NCBI RefSeq assembly: GCF_000590475.1
Contig: NZ_CP007441.1
Location: 1 to 34,260, forward strand
From: Stutzerimonas stutzeri
GTDB lineage: Bacteria > Pseudomonadota > Gammaproteobacteria > Pseudomonadales > Pseudomonadaceae
Direction of reading: 5' to 3'
Length of the DNA stretch: 34,260 bases
Part shown: in pieces, positions 1 to 9,266 of the stretch
How the letters are laid out: every line of letters starts with the position of its first letter
Numbering within the stretch: the first letter of the stretch is position 1
Made by a program: the position numbers and the translations under genes
The notes under the pieces: model-generated
The model's input: the letters and a program-made list of their open reading frames with translations, nothing else
What the model was told of the DNA's origin: nothing
Databases searched by the model: none

Positions 1-1440
1 GTGTCGGTGGAACTTTGGCAGCAGTGCGTTGGCCTCTTGAGAGATGAGCTGCCGGCCCAGCAATTCAACACATGGATCCGTCCGCTTCAGGTCGAGGCTG
101 AAGGGGAGGAGTTACGCATCTATGCTCCCAACCGGTTCGTACTCGATTGGGTTAACGAAAAATATCTTTCCCGTTTGCTCGAATTGCTATCGGAGCGCGC
201 CACCGGCTTGGCGCCTTCATTATCCTTGTTGATCGGCAGCAAACGGACAGCAGCTGCGGCGCTTCCCTCCGCCATGGCGCGTAGCCAACAACAGTCGGCC
301 CCCGTTGCAGCACTGGCACCCACAGCGCCCACTGAAACCTTTGCCACCAAGGAACCGGCCCATGCACCCGCGCCAGCGCGTGCGGAGCGCAACGTGCAGG
401 TTGAGGGTGGGCTCAAGCACACCAGTTACCTCAACCGGACCTTTACCTTCGAGAATTTTGTCGAGGGTAAGTCCAACCAGCTTGCGCGCGCGGCGGCGTG
501 GCAGGTTGCTGACAACCCGAAGCATGGCTACAACCCCCTATTCCTTTATGGAGGGGTAGGTCTCGGTAAAACGCACCTGATGCACGCGGTAGGTAATCAT
601 TTGTTGAAGAAGAACCCCAATGCCAAGGTGGTTTATCTTCATTCCGAGCGTTTCGTGGCGGACATGGTCAAGGCTCTGCAACTCAACGCCATTAACGAGT
701 TCAAGCGCTTCTATCGCTCCGTGGATGCATTGTTGATCGATGACATCCAATTCTTTGCTAAAAAGGAGCGGTCTCAGGAAGAGTTCTTCCACACCTTCAA
801 CGCGTTGCTTGAAGGCGGGCAGCAGGTGATTTTGACCAGTGATCGCTATCCGAAGGAAATCGACGGCCTTGAAGAGAGACTGAAGTCACGCTTTGGCTGG
901 GGTTTGACCGTAGCTGTCGAGCCGCCGGAGCTAGAAACGCGGGTGGCGATTTTGATGAAGAAAGCCGACCAGGCCAATGTCGATTTGCCCCATGACGCCG
1001 CGTTCTTTATTGCGCAGCGGATCCGCTCGAACGTCCGCGAGCTGGAAGGCGCGTTGAAGCGTGTAATCGCGCATGCTCATTTCATGGGCCGCGACATCAC
1101 AATCGAGCTCATTCGTGAGTCGCTTAAAGATTTGCTGGCCCTGCAGGATAAGCTGGTCAGCGTTGATAATATTCAGCGTACCGTCGCTGAATATTACAAA
1201 ATCAAGATATCTGACCTGCTCTCGAAGCGTCGCTCGCGCTCTGTAGCGAGACCACGTCAGGTCGCGATGGCTTTGTCTAAAGAACTTACCAATCACAGCC
1301 TGCCCGAAATCGGCGACGCTTTTGGTGGGCGTGATCACACGACGGTGCTGCACGCCTGTCGTAAGATTGCTGAACTTCGCGAATTGGATGCTGATATTCG
1401 CGAAGATTACAAAAATCTGCTGCGTACTTTGACAACTTAA
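1..1440 (+). CDS. dnaA: Chromosomal replication initiator protein DnaA
   Basis: This AAA+ ATPase binds DnaA boxes at oriC, melts the origin and loads the replicative helicase. The 479-residue protein has the normal layout. Domain I is about residues 1-85, beginning MSVELWQQC as in other pseudomonads. An Ala/Pro-rich linker covers about 86-135. The AAA+ core has Walker A GGVGLGKTH at 184-192 and Walker B LLIDDI at 244-249. The C-terminal helix-turn-helix carries the DnaA signature GRDHTTV at 443-449. The GTG start is the first base of the window and matches the family N-terminus, so the gene is complete, but its promoter and oriC lie outside. dnaN follows after 37 bases with no terminator between, as in the usual dnaA-dnaN-recF-gyrB operon. 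The identification is secure. Confidence 0.98.
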   Translation: MSVELWQQCVGLLRDELPAQQFNTWIRPLQVEAEGEELRIYAPNRFVLDWVNEKYLSRLLELLSERATGLAPSLSLLIGSKRTAAAALPSAMARSQQQSAPVAALAPTAPTETFATKEPAHAPAPARAERNVQVEGGLKHTSYLNRTFTFENFVEGKSNQLARAAAWQVADNPKHGYNPLFLYGGVGLGKTHLMHAVGNHLLKKNPNAKVVYLHSERFVADMVKALQLNAINEFKRFYRSVDALLIDDIQFFAKKERSQEEFFHTFNALLEGGQQVILTSDRYPKEIDGLEERLKSRFGWGLTVAVEPPELETRVAILMKKADQANVDLPHDAAFFIAQRIRSNVRELEGALKRVIAHAHFMGRDITIELIRESLKDLLALQDKLVSVDNIQRTVAEYYKIKISDLLSKRRSRSVARPRQVAMALSKELTNHSLPEIGDAFGGRDHTTVLHACRKIAELRELDADIREDYKNLLRTLTT

Positions 1441-1477
1441 CAGACTGCGGCCAATTAATTAGGCAAGGGACCAGACC

Positions 1478-2581
1478 ATGCATTTCACTATCCAGCGCGA
1501 AGCCCTGTTGAAACCCCTGCAGTTGGTTGCTGGCGTCGTCGAGCGACGCCAGACCTTGCCGGTGTTGTCTAATGTTCTGTTGGTGGTTCAGGATCATCAG
1601 CTGTCGCTAACCGGTACCGATCTAGAAGTCGAATTGGTCGGCCGAGTCGCTCTGGAAGATGCATTCGAGCCGGGTGAGATCACCGTGCCAGCCCGAAAGC
1701 TGATGGATATCTGTAAAAGCCTGCAGCCTGACGCGCTAATTGATATTCGTCTGGACGATCAGAAGGTGGTGATCAAGTCGGGGCGCAGCCGCTTTTCCTT
1801 GTCGACGTTGCCTGCGAATGACTTTCCTACCGTTGAGGAAGGACCGGGTTCGCTGAATTTCAGCGTCAACCAGGGAAGGATGCGCCGCATGATAGAGCGC
1901 AGCAGCTTTGCCATGGCGCAGCAGGACGTACGCTATTACCTGAATGGAATGTTGATCGAGGTCTCCAGCGGCATGTTGCGTGCAGTCGCGACCGATGGCC
2001 ATCGTCTGGCGATGTGTTCTATGCAAGCGGGTATCGAGCAGCCTGATCGCCATCAGGTCATCGTGCCACGCAAAGGTATTCTGGAACTGGCACGCCTACT
2101 GACTGATCAAGACGGTGATGTCAGTATCGTGCTTGGCCAGCATCACATCCGTGCAACCACCGGCGAGTTCACTTTCACGTCAAAGCTGGTGGATGGGAAA
2201 TTTCCCGACTATGAGCGCGTCCTGCCTCGTGGTGGCGACAAATTAGTCGTTGGTGAGCGTCAAACCTTGCGCGAGGCATTCAGCCGTACGGCGATCCTTT
2301 CCAATGAAAAATACCGAGGTATTCGTCTTCAACTGGAAAACGGTCTGTTGAAGATTCAGGCGAACAATCCCGAGCAGGAAGAGGCGGAAGAAGAAGTTGT
2401 TGTGGATTACTCGGGCGGCGCGCTGGAAATCGGATTTAACGTCAGCTATTTGCTTGATGTATTGGGTGTGATGACAACCGATCAGGTCCGGTTGATCCTT
2501 TCCGACGCGAATAGCAGCGCGCTGGTTCAGGAATTCGATAACGATGATTCGGCCTATGTCGTTATGCCGATGCGTCTGTAA
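1478..2581 (+). CDS. dnaN: DNA polymerase III beta subunit (sliding clamp)
   Basis: This is the ring-shaped clamp that tethers DNA polymerase III and other clamp-binding proteins to DNA. The 367-residue length is that of proteobacterial beta clamps, which have three repeated clamp domains. The N-terminus MHFTIQREALLKPLQ and the C-terminus ending YVVMPMRL are typical; the last residues form part of the protein-binding cleft. The ATG is preceded by AAGGGA as ribosome binding site. The gene lies 37 bases after dnaA and 10 bases before recF, so it is probably co-transcribed with both. Nothing unusual is seen. Confidence 0.98.
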   Translation: MHFTIQREALLKPLQLVAGVVERRQTLPVLSNVLLVVQDHQLSLTGTDLEVELVGRVALEDAFEPGEITVPARKLMDICKSLQPDALIDIRLDDQKVVIKSGRSRFSLSTLPANDFPTVEEGPGSLNFSVNQGRMRRMIERSSFAMAQQDVRYYLNGMLIEVSSGMLRAVATDGHRLAMCSMQAGIEQPDRHQVIVPRKGILELARLLTDQDGDVSIVLGQHHIRATTGEFTFTSKLVDGKFPDYERVLPRGGDKLVVGERQTLREAFSRTAILSNEKYRGIRLQLENGLLKIQANNPEQEEAEEEVVVDYSGGALEIGFNVSYLLDVLGVMTTDQVRLILSDANSSALVQEFDNDDSAYVVMPMRL

Positions 2582-2591
2582 CCCCGACTGA

Positions 2592-3700
2592 ATGTCCCTT
2601 AGCCGTATCTCCGTCACCGGCGTTCGCAATCTACAGCCGGTGACGTTAACCCCCTCCCCCCGGATCAATATCCTTCACGGCGACAATGGCAGTGGGAAGA
2701 CAAGTTTTCTCGAGGCCGTGCATCTCCTCGGAATGGCGCGCTCGTTTCGCAGCACTCGCTTGAACCCCGTTATTAGCCATGAAGAAACGAGTTGTATTGT
2801 TTTCGGCCAGGTTGAGCTGGGTGAAGAACAGTCCGGCGCGTTGGGTATTTCAAGAGATCGTGGCGGCGAAATCCGTATTCGCATCAACGGTCAGAGCGTT
2901 CGAAGTGCAGCGGAGCTTGCTGACGCCTTGCCGCTGCAGTTGATCAATCCCGACAGCTTTCGTTTACTGGAAGGCGCTCCAAAGCTTCGTCGGCAGTTTC
3001 TTGACTGGGGTGTGTTCCACGTGGAACCCCGCTTCCTTCAGGCCTGGCAGCGCCTTCAGCAGGCGCTGAGGCAACGTAACTCCTGGCTACGGCATGGTAC
3101 ACTGGACGCCGCTTCGCACGCGGCTTGGAGCCGTGAGCTCAGTTCGGCTAGCGACGAAATTGACGGTTATCGGCGTGCCTATATTCAGGCGCTTAAGCCG
3201 GTATTCGAACGCACGTTAGCATCTCTGCTAGAGCTGGAAGGCTTTCAGTTGAGTTATTACCGCGGCTGGGATAAAGAGCGTTCCCTGGCTGAGGTGTTGG
3301 ATGCCTCGATCGAGCGCGACAGATTGATGGGACATACCCAGGCCGGGCCCCAGCGGGCCGATCTTCGCTTACGGATTGCCAACCATAGCGCGGCGGAAAT
3401 ATTGTCACGCGGCCAGCAAAAACTCGTCGTTTGCGCGCTCAGGATCGCTCAGGGTCATCTGGTCAGCGAGGCCAAGCGGGGCCAGTGTATTTACCTTGTT
3501 GATGATCTACCGTCCGAGTTGGACGATAACCACCGGCTTTCGTTATGCCGGTTGCTGGAACAGCTGAATTGCCAGGTATTCATCACTTGCGTCGATTCGA
3601 ATGTATTGCGAGAAGGCTGGCGTGACGATACTCCAGTCTCAATGTTTCACGTGGAACATGGTGAGATAACCCAAGTCCACGGCCCCTCGGGAGTGAAGGC

Positions 3701-3704
<4 letters not shown>
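2592..3704 (+). CDS. recF: DNA replication and repair protein RecF
   Basis: RecF is an SMC-like ATPase that works with RecO and RecR to load RecA at single-strand gaps next to duplex DNA. Visible motifs are Walker A GDNGSGKTS at residues 30-38, the ABC-type signature LSRGQQK at 271-277, and Walker B with YLVDDLPSELD at 301-311. Length 370 is normal. There is no good Shine-Dalgarno before the ATG, which lies 10 bases after the dnaN stop, so translational coupling is likely. The stop overlaps the gyrB start as ATGA. Two parS words lie inside the coding sequence (3014-3027 and 3644-3657), and both are read in frame as FHVE. Confidence 0.97.
3014..3027. other. parS centromere site 1 (within recF)
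   Basis: The sequence GTTCCACGTGGAAC is a perfect 14-base palindrome and the exact core of the known Pseudomonas parS site, the ParB nucleation site for origin segregation; in its fuller form it reads TGTTCCACGTGGAACC at 3013-3028. Its position about 3 kb from the dnaA start fits the known clustering of parS sites near oriC. It is translated in frame within RecF. Confidence 0.9.
3644..3657. other. parS centromere site 2 (within recF)
   Basis: GTTTCACGTGGAAC differs by one base from the perfect palindrome at 3014. It combines the GTTTCAC half known from other bacterial parS sites with the GTGGAAC half of Pseudomonas. With flanks it reads TGTTTCACGTGGAACA at 3643-3658. It lies 630 bases from site 1, near the 3' end of recF. 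Confidence 0.85.
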
Positions 3705-6115
<2,411 letters not shown>

Positions 6116-6147
6116 TCGTCACCGATTGAAAAACGCTTTAAAAAATC

Positions 6148-6172
6148 AAACCCGGCGAAAGCCGGGTTTTTT
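6148..6172 (+). terminator. Intrinsic terminator of the dnaA-gyrB operon
   Basis: A perfect GC-rich hairpin AAACCCGGC-GAAA-GCCGGGTTT with a stable GNRA-type tetraloop runs directly into a run of six T (6167-6172). It starts 32 bases after the gyrB stop. This is a textbook Rho-independent terminator. Confidence 0.92.
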
Positions 6173-6186
6173 GTTCCACGTGGAAC
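6173..6186. other. parS centromere site 3 (downstream of gyrB)
   Basis: This is a perfect GTTCCACGTGGAAC palindrome; with flanks it is TGTTCCACGTGGAACA at 6172-6187. It is the only intergenic parS in the window. It begins at the last T of the gyrB terminator and ends 3 bases before a candidate OxyR site for ahpF. Confidence 0.92.
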
Positions 6187-6189
6187 ACG

Positions 6190-6255
6190 ATAGGGCTAGT
6201 CGATCAAGGTGCTTGGTTTAATCAATTTTCACGGCTCTTCCCGGGCTCGTATGCT
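6190..6255 (+). promoter_or_regulatory. Candidate OxyR site and promoter for ahpF
   Basis: Two imperfect half-sites of the OxyR pattern ATAGnTnnnAnCTAT lie at 6190-6204 and 6212-6226. They are separated by exactly seven bases as in the known full site, and each matches 7 of the 10 defined positions. The second half abuts a possible -35 TTTTCA (6226-6231), followed by an 18-base spacer and -10 TATGCT (6250-6255). That geometry is typical for OxyR activation. It was found by eye against the E. coli consensus and is not proven. Confidence 0.4.
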
Positions 6256-6327
6256 TTCCCCCATTCAAGCTTGCACCCTTCCTAACTCTCTGTTTTGCAG
6301 TGAGCCATCCGCTACGGGAAATTTTAT

Positions 6328-7893
6328 ATGCTCGACAGCAACCTGAAGTCGCAACTGAAAACCTACCTGGAAAAGGTCACCCAGCCGTTCGAGATCGTCG
6401 CGTCCCTCGATGACGGTGCCAAATCCCAGGAAATGCTTAGCCTGCTGGAAGAAATCGCCAGCCTGAGCGACAAGATCACCCTGCGCGCCGATGGCAACGA
6501 TGATCGTCGTCCGTCGTTCGCGCTCAACCGCATCGGCGGCGATATCAGCCTGCGCTTCGCCGGCCTTCCGATGGGGCATGAGTTCACCTCCCTGGTGCTC
6601 GCGCTGCTGCAGGTCGGCGGGCATCCGTCCAAGACCGCGCCGGACATCATCGAGCAGATCAAGAACCTCGATGGTGAATACAACTTCGAAACCTACTTCT
6701 CGTTGTCCTGCCAGAACTGCCCGGACGTGGTCCAGGCGCTGAACCTGATGGCCGTGCTCAACCCGAACATCCGCCACGTCGCCATCGACGGTGCGCTGTT
6801 CCAGGAAGAGGTCACCGTTCGCCAGGTCATGTCGGTGCCGAGCATCTACCTCAACGGTGAACTGTTCGGCCAGGGCCGCATGGGTGAGGAAGAGATCCTT
6901 GCCAAGCTCGACACCGGCGCCTCGGCGCGTGACGCTGAGAAGCTCAGCGCCAAGGACGCCTTTGACGTGCTCGTCGTTGGCGGCGGGCCAGCCGGCGCCG
7001 CGGCGGCCATCTATGCCGCGCGCAAGGGCATCCGTACCGGTGTTGCGGCTGAGCGTTTCGGCGGTCAGGTGCTGGACACCATGGCCATCGAGAACTTCAT
7101 CTCGGTCAACGAAACCGAAGGCCCGAAACTGGCCCGCGCGCTGGAAAACCACGTGCGTGAATACGACGTCGACATCATGAATCTGCAGCGTGCCGCGGCA
7201 CTGATTCCGGCCTCGAGCCAGGGTGGTCTGCATGAAGTTAGGTTGGAGAGCGGCGCTTCGCTAAAAGCCAAGACACTGATCCTGGCGACCGGTGCGCGTT
7301 GGCGCGAAATGAACGTGCCGGGCGAGCAGGAATACCGCGGCCGTGGCGTCGCCTATTGCCCCCATTGCGACGGCCCGCTGTTCAAGGGCAAGCGTGTGGC
7401 GGTGATCGGTGGTGGCAACTCGGGTGTGGAAGCGGCCATCGACCTGGCCGGTATCGTCGCTCAGGTGACCCTGCTCGAGTTCGACAGCCAGCTGCGCGCC
7501 GATGCCGTGCTGCAGAAGAAGCTGCACAGCCTGCCCAACGTCACCGTGATCACCAGTGCGCTGACCAGCGAAGTTATCGGCGACGGCAAGAAAGTCACCG
7601 GCCTGACTTACAAGGATCGCAACTCCAGCGAATTCCACAGCCTGGAACTCGAAGGCATCTTCGTGCAGATCGGCTTGCTGCCCAACTCCGACTGGCTGAA
7701 AGGCACCGTGGAGCTGACCTCGCGTGGCGAGATCATCGTCGATGCACGTGGCGAGACCTCGCTGCCAGGTATTTTCGCCGCTGGCGACGTCACCACCGTG
7801 CCGTACAAGCAGATCGTCATCGCTGTCGGCGAAGGCGCCAAGGCCTCGCTGAGTGCCTTCGACCATCTGATACGTAGCTCCGTCGACGACTGA
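6328..7893 (+). CDS. ahpF: Alkyl hydroperoxide reductase subunit F
   Basis: AhpF is an FAD-dependent NADH:disulfide oxidoreductase that reduces the peroxiredoxin AhpC and so drives peroxide detoxification. The 521-residue protein has the full architecture. The N-terminal tandem thioredoxin-fold domain carries Cys128-Q-N-Cys131. An FAD-binding segment contains VVGGGPAGAAAA. The active dithiol is Cys344-P-H-Cys347, and an NADH-binding segment contains VIGGGNSGVEAA. Both cysteine pairs sit within one residue of their E. coli positions. The gene stands alone between the gyrB terminator and a convergent hairpin. ahpC, its usual partner next door, is absent from the window. Its base composition is richer in GC than dnaA-gyrB and matches the rest of the window. 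Confidence 0.96.
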   Translation: MLDSNLKSQLKTYLEKVTQPFEIVASLDDGAKSQEMLSLLEEIASLSDKITLRADGNDDRRPSFALNRIGGDISLRFAGLPMGHEFTSLVLALLQVGGHPSKTAPDIIEQIKNLDGEYNFETYFSLSCQNCPDVVQALNLMAVLNPNIRHVAIDGALFQEEVTVRQVMSVPSIYLNGELFGQGRMGEEEILAKLDTGASARDAEKLSAKDAFDVLVVGGGPAGAAAAIYAARKGIRTGVAAERFGGQVLDTMAIENFISVNETEGPKLARALENHVREYDVDIMNLQRAAALIPASSQGGLHEVRLESGASLKAKTLILATGARWREMNVPGEQEYRGRGVAYCPHCDGPLFKGKRVAVIGGGNSGVEAAIDLAGIVAQVTLLEFDSQLRADAVLQKKLHSLPNVTVITSALTSEVIGDGKKVTGLTYKDRNSSEFHSLELEGIFVQIGLLPNSDWLKGTVELTSRGEIIVDARGETSLPGIFAAGDVTTVPYKQIVIAVGEGAKASLSAFDHLIRSSVDD

Positions 7894-7920
7894 GCCTGAC
7901 GGCACGAATTGGCCGTAACG

Positions 7921-7956
7921 AAAAAAGGGGAACAGACCAACTCTGTTTCCCCTTTT
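7921..7956. terminator. Bidirectional terminator between ahpF and the acyltransferase gene
   Basis: AAAAGGGGAACAG pairs with CTGTTTCCCCTTTT across a short loop, with a single bulged base. An A-run precedes and a T-run follows, so the element can terminate transcription from either side. It lies between the convergent ends of ahpF (7893) and the acyltransferase gene (7983). Confidence 0.75.
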
Positions 7957-7982
7957 GACTCTGTCCGTCTCCCGTTCTGCCT

Positions 7983-8723
7983 TCAGGCCCCGCCCTCTTC
8001 CAATTGCCTGACCTGAATGTTGACCCAGTCTTCGGCACGCTGGTTGAGTTCGGCGGTAGCACGGGGTCCTTCGCTTTCGGCGTACATAGCCGGTCCGATG
8101 ACAACTTGGATGGTTCCAGGCCGCTTGCTCCAACCCGACTTCGGCCAGAACGTTCCGGCATTGTGTGCGATTGGTAGTACCGGCAACTTGGCATTCACCG
8201 CCAGGGCAGCGCCGCTGCGTGAAAACTTGCCCGTCTGACCGACCGGCACGCGAGTGCCCTCGGGAAAGATCAGCACCCAGGCGCCCTGGTCCAGGCGTTC
8301 CTGGCCTTGCTTTGCGACCTGACGCAGGGCCGCCTTCGGATTGTTTCGATCAATGGCAATCGGTTTTAGCAGCATGATCGCCCAGCCGAAGAACGGTACA
8401 TAGAGTAATTCACGCTTGAGCACTTGGCTCAGGGGCTCAAAGTACGCCGAGAGAAAGAAGGTTTCCCAAGTGCTTTGATGTTTAGACAGGATGACGCAAG
8501 GCTTGTCCGGAATATTCTCTTGACCGCGGATTTCGTAACGCAGCCCGACAATGGCCTTAGCCAGCCATACCGCACCGCGGCACCAGGTCTGGACCACAAA
8601 CCGGTAGCGCTTGCGGAAAGACATGAAGGGCGCGAAGACCAGGCTAACTAAGCACCATACAAATGCTGTAAACGCCAGCATTAGGTAGAACAGCGCCACG
8701 CGCACCGGCAGCAAAAAATTCAT
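7983..8723 (-). CDS. 1-acyl-sn-glycerol-3-phosphate acyltransferase (PlsC/LptA type)
   Basis: The predicted function is transfer of an acyl chain to lysophosphatidic acid, making phosphatidic acid at the inner membrane. The 246-residue protein has a hydrophobic N-terminal anchor (about residues 8-33). The acyltransferase block is KHQSTWET (His82, Glu87, an HX4E version of the HX4D motif usual in this subgroup), and the FPEGTR motif is at 153-158. Its ATG overlaps the gmhB stop (ATGA), so it is the last gene of the glyQ-glyS-gmhB operon. P. aeruginosa has a homologue directly after gyrB; here ahpF comes between. Substrate specificity is inferred from the family. Confidence 0.9.
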   Translation of the reverse strand: MNFLLPVRVALFYLMLAFTAFVWCLVSLVFAPFMSFRKRYRFVVQTWCRGAVWLAKAIVGLRYEIRGQENIPDKPCVILSKHQSTWETFFLSAYFEPLSQVLKRELLYVPFFGWAIMLLKPIAIDRNNPKAALRQVAKQGQERLDQGAWVLIFPEGTRVPVGQTGKFSRSGAALAVNAKLPVLPIAHNAGTFWPKSGWSKRPGTIQVVIGPAMYAESEGPRATAELNQRAEDWVNIQVRQLEEGGA

Positions 8724-9262
8724 CCTTTGGCCTCTAGTAGATGGTCGACTACCGCAGCCAAATTATCGAACACTTGAGTTCCCGTCGGCAGGGTGCCTCC
8801 AAGAGTTTTCAAGCCTTTACCGGTTCGAACCAGATAAGGCACACCCCCGACACTCATCCCCGCATGCAGATCGCGATGGCTATCGCCAACTACCGGCACA
8901 CCGTCCAGATCTTTCAAATGAAAGTGCTCAGCGATTTGCTGAAACAAACCGGGCAACGGCTTGCGACATACGCAGCCATCGTTTGGCCCATGTGGGCAAT
9001 GCACGATCAGATCGATTCGCCCGCCCTGCTCCATCACCAGCTGCTGCAGCTTGAAATGCATGTTGTCGAGCGTGGTTGCATCGAACAGTCCTCGTGCCAG
9101 CCCCGACTGGTTAGTGGCGACCGCCACCGTCCAGCCTGCCTTGCACAATCGAGCAATGGCTTCGATGGATCCCGGAATCGGGATCCACTCGGCCAGACTC
9201 TTAACGTAGGCGTCAGAGTCCTCATTGATGACCCCATCGCGGTCGAGCACTATCAGTTTCAC
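8720..9262 (-). CDS. gmhB: D-glycero-beta-D-manno-heptose 1,7-bisphosphate 7-phosphatase
   Basis: This HAD-family phosphatase removes the 7-phosphate in the ADP-heptose pathway for lipopolysaccharide inner core. The catalytic motif LDRDGVINED lies at the N-terminus, with nucleophile Asp7 and acid/base Asp9 from the chosen start. The zinc-binding loop HCPHGPNDGCVCRKP is characteristic of GmhB. The start is uncertain. GTG at 9262 gives 180 residues beginning directly at the conserved KLIVLDRDG, 4 bases past the glyS stop. A TTG at 9298 would add 12 residues and has a better Shine-Dalgarno (AGAGGA). Family N-termini favour the shorter form. The gene lies in the glyQS operon and overlaps the acyltransferase start by 4 bases. 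Confidence 0.88.
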   Translation of the reverse strand: MKLIVLDRDGVINEDSDAYVKSLAEWIPIPGSIEAIARLCKAGWTVAVATNQSGLARGLFDATTLDNMHFKLQQLVMEQGGRIDLIVHCPHGPNDGCVCRKPLPGLFQQIAEHFHLKDLDGVPVVGDSHRDLHAGMSVGGVPYLVRTGKGLKTLGGTLPTGTQVFDNLAAVVDHLLEAKG

Positions 9263-9266
9263 CGGC

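Noticed and set aside
1441..1477. dnaA-dnaN spacer considered as a possible origin
   Set aside because: It is only 37 bases long, with no DnaA box or AT-rich repeats.
6265..7233. 322-residue minus-strand open frame opposite ahpF
   Set aside because: Antisense to AhpF with all its cysteine motifs; the composition is that of a shadow frame and it would run into the ahpF promoter.
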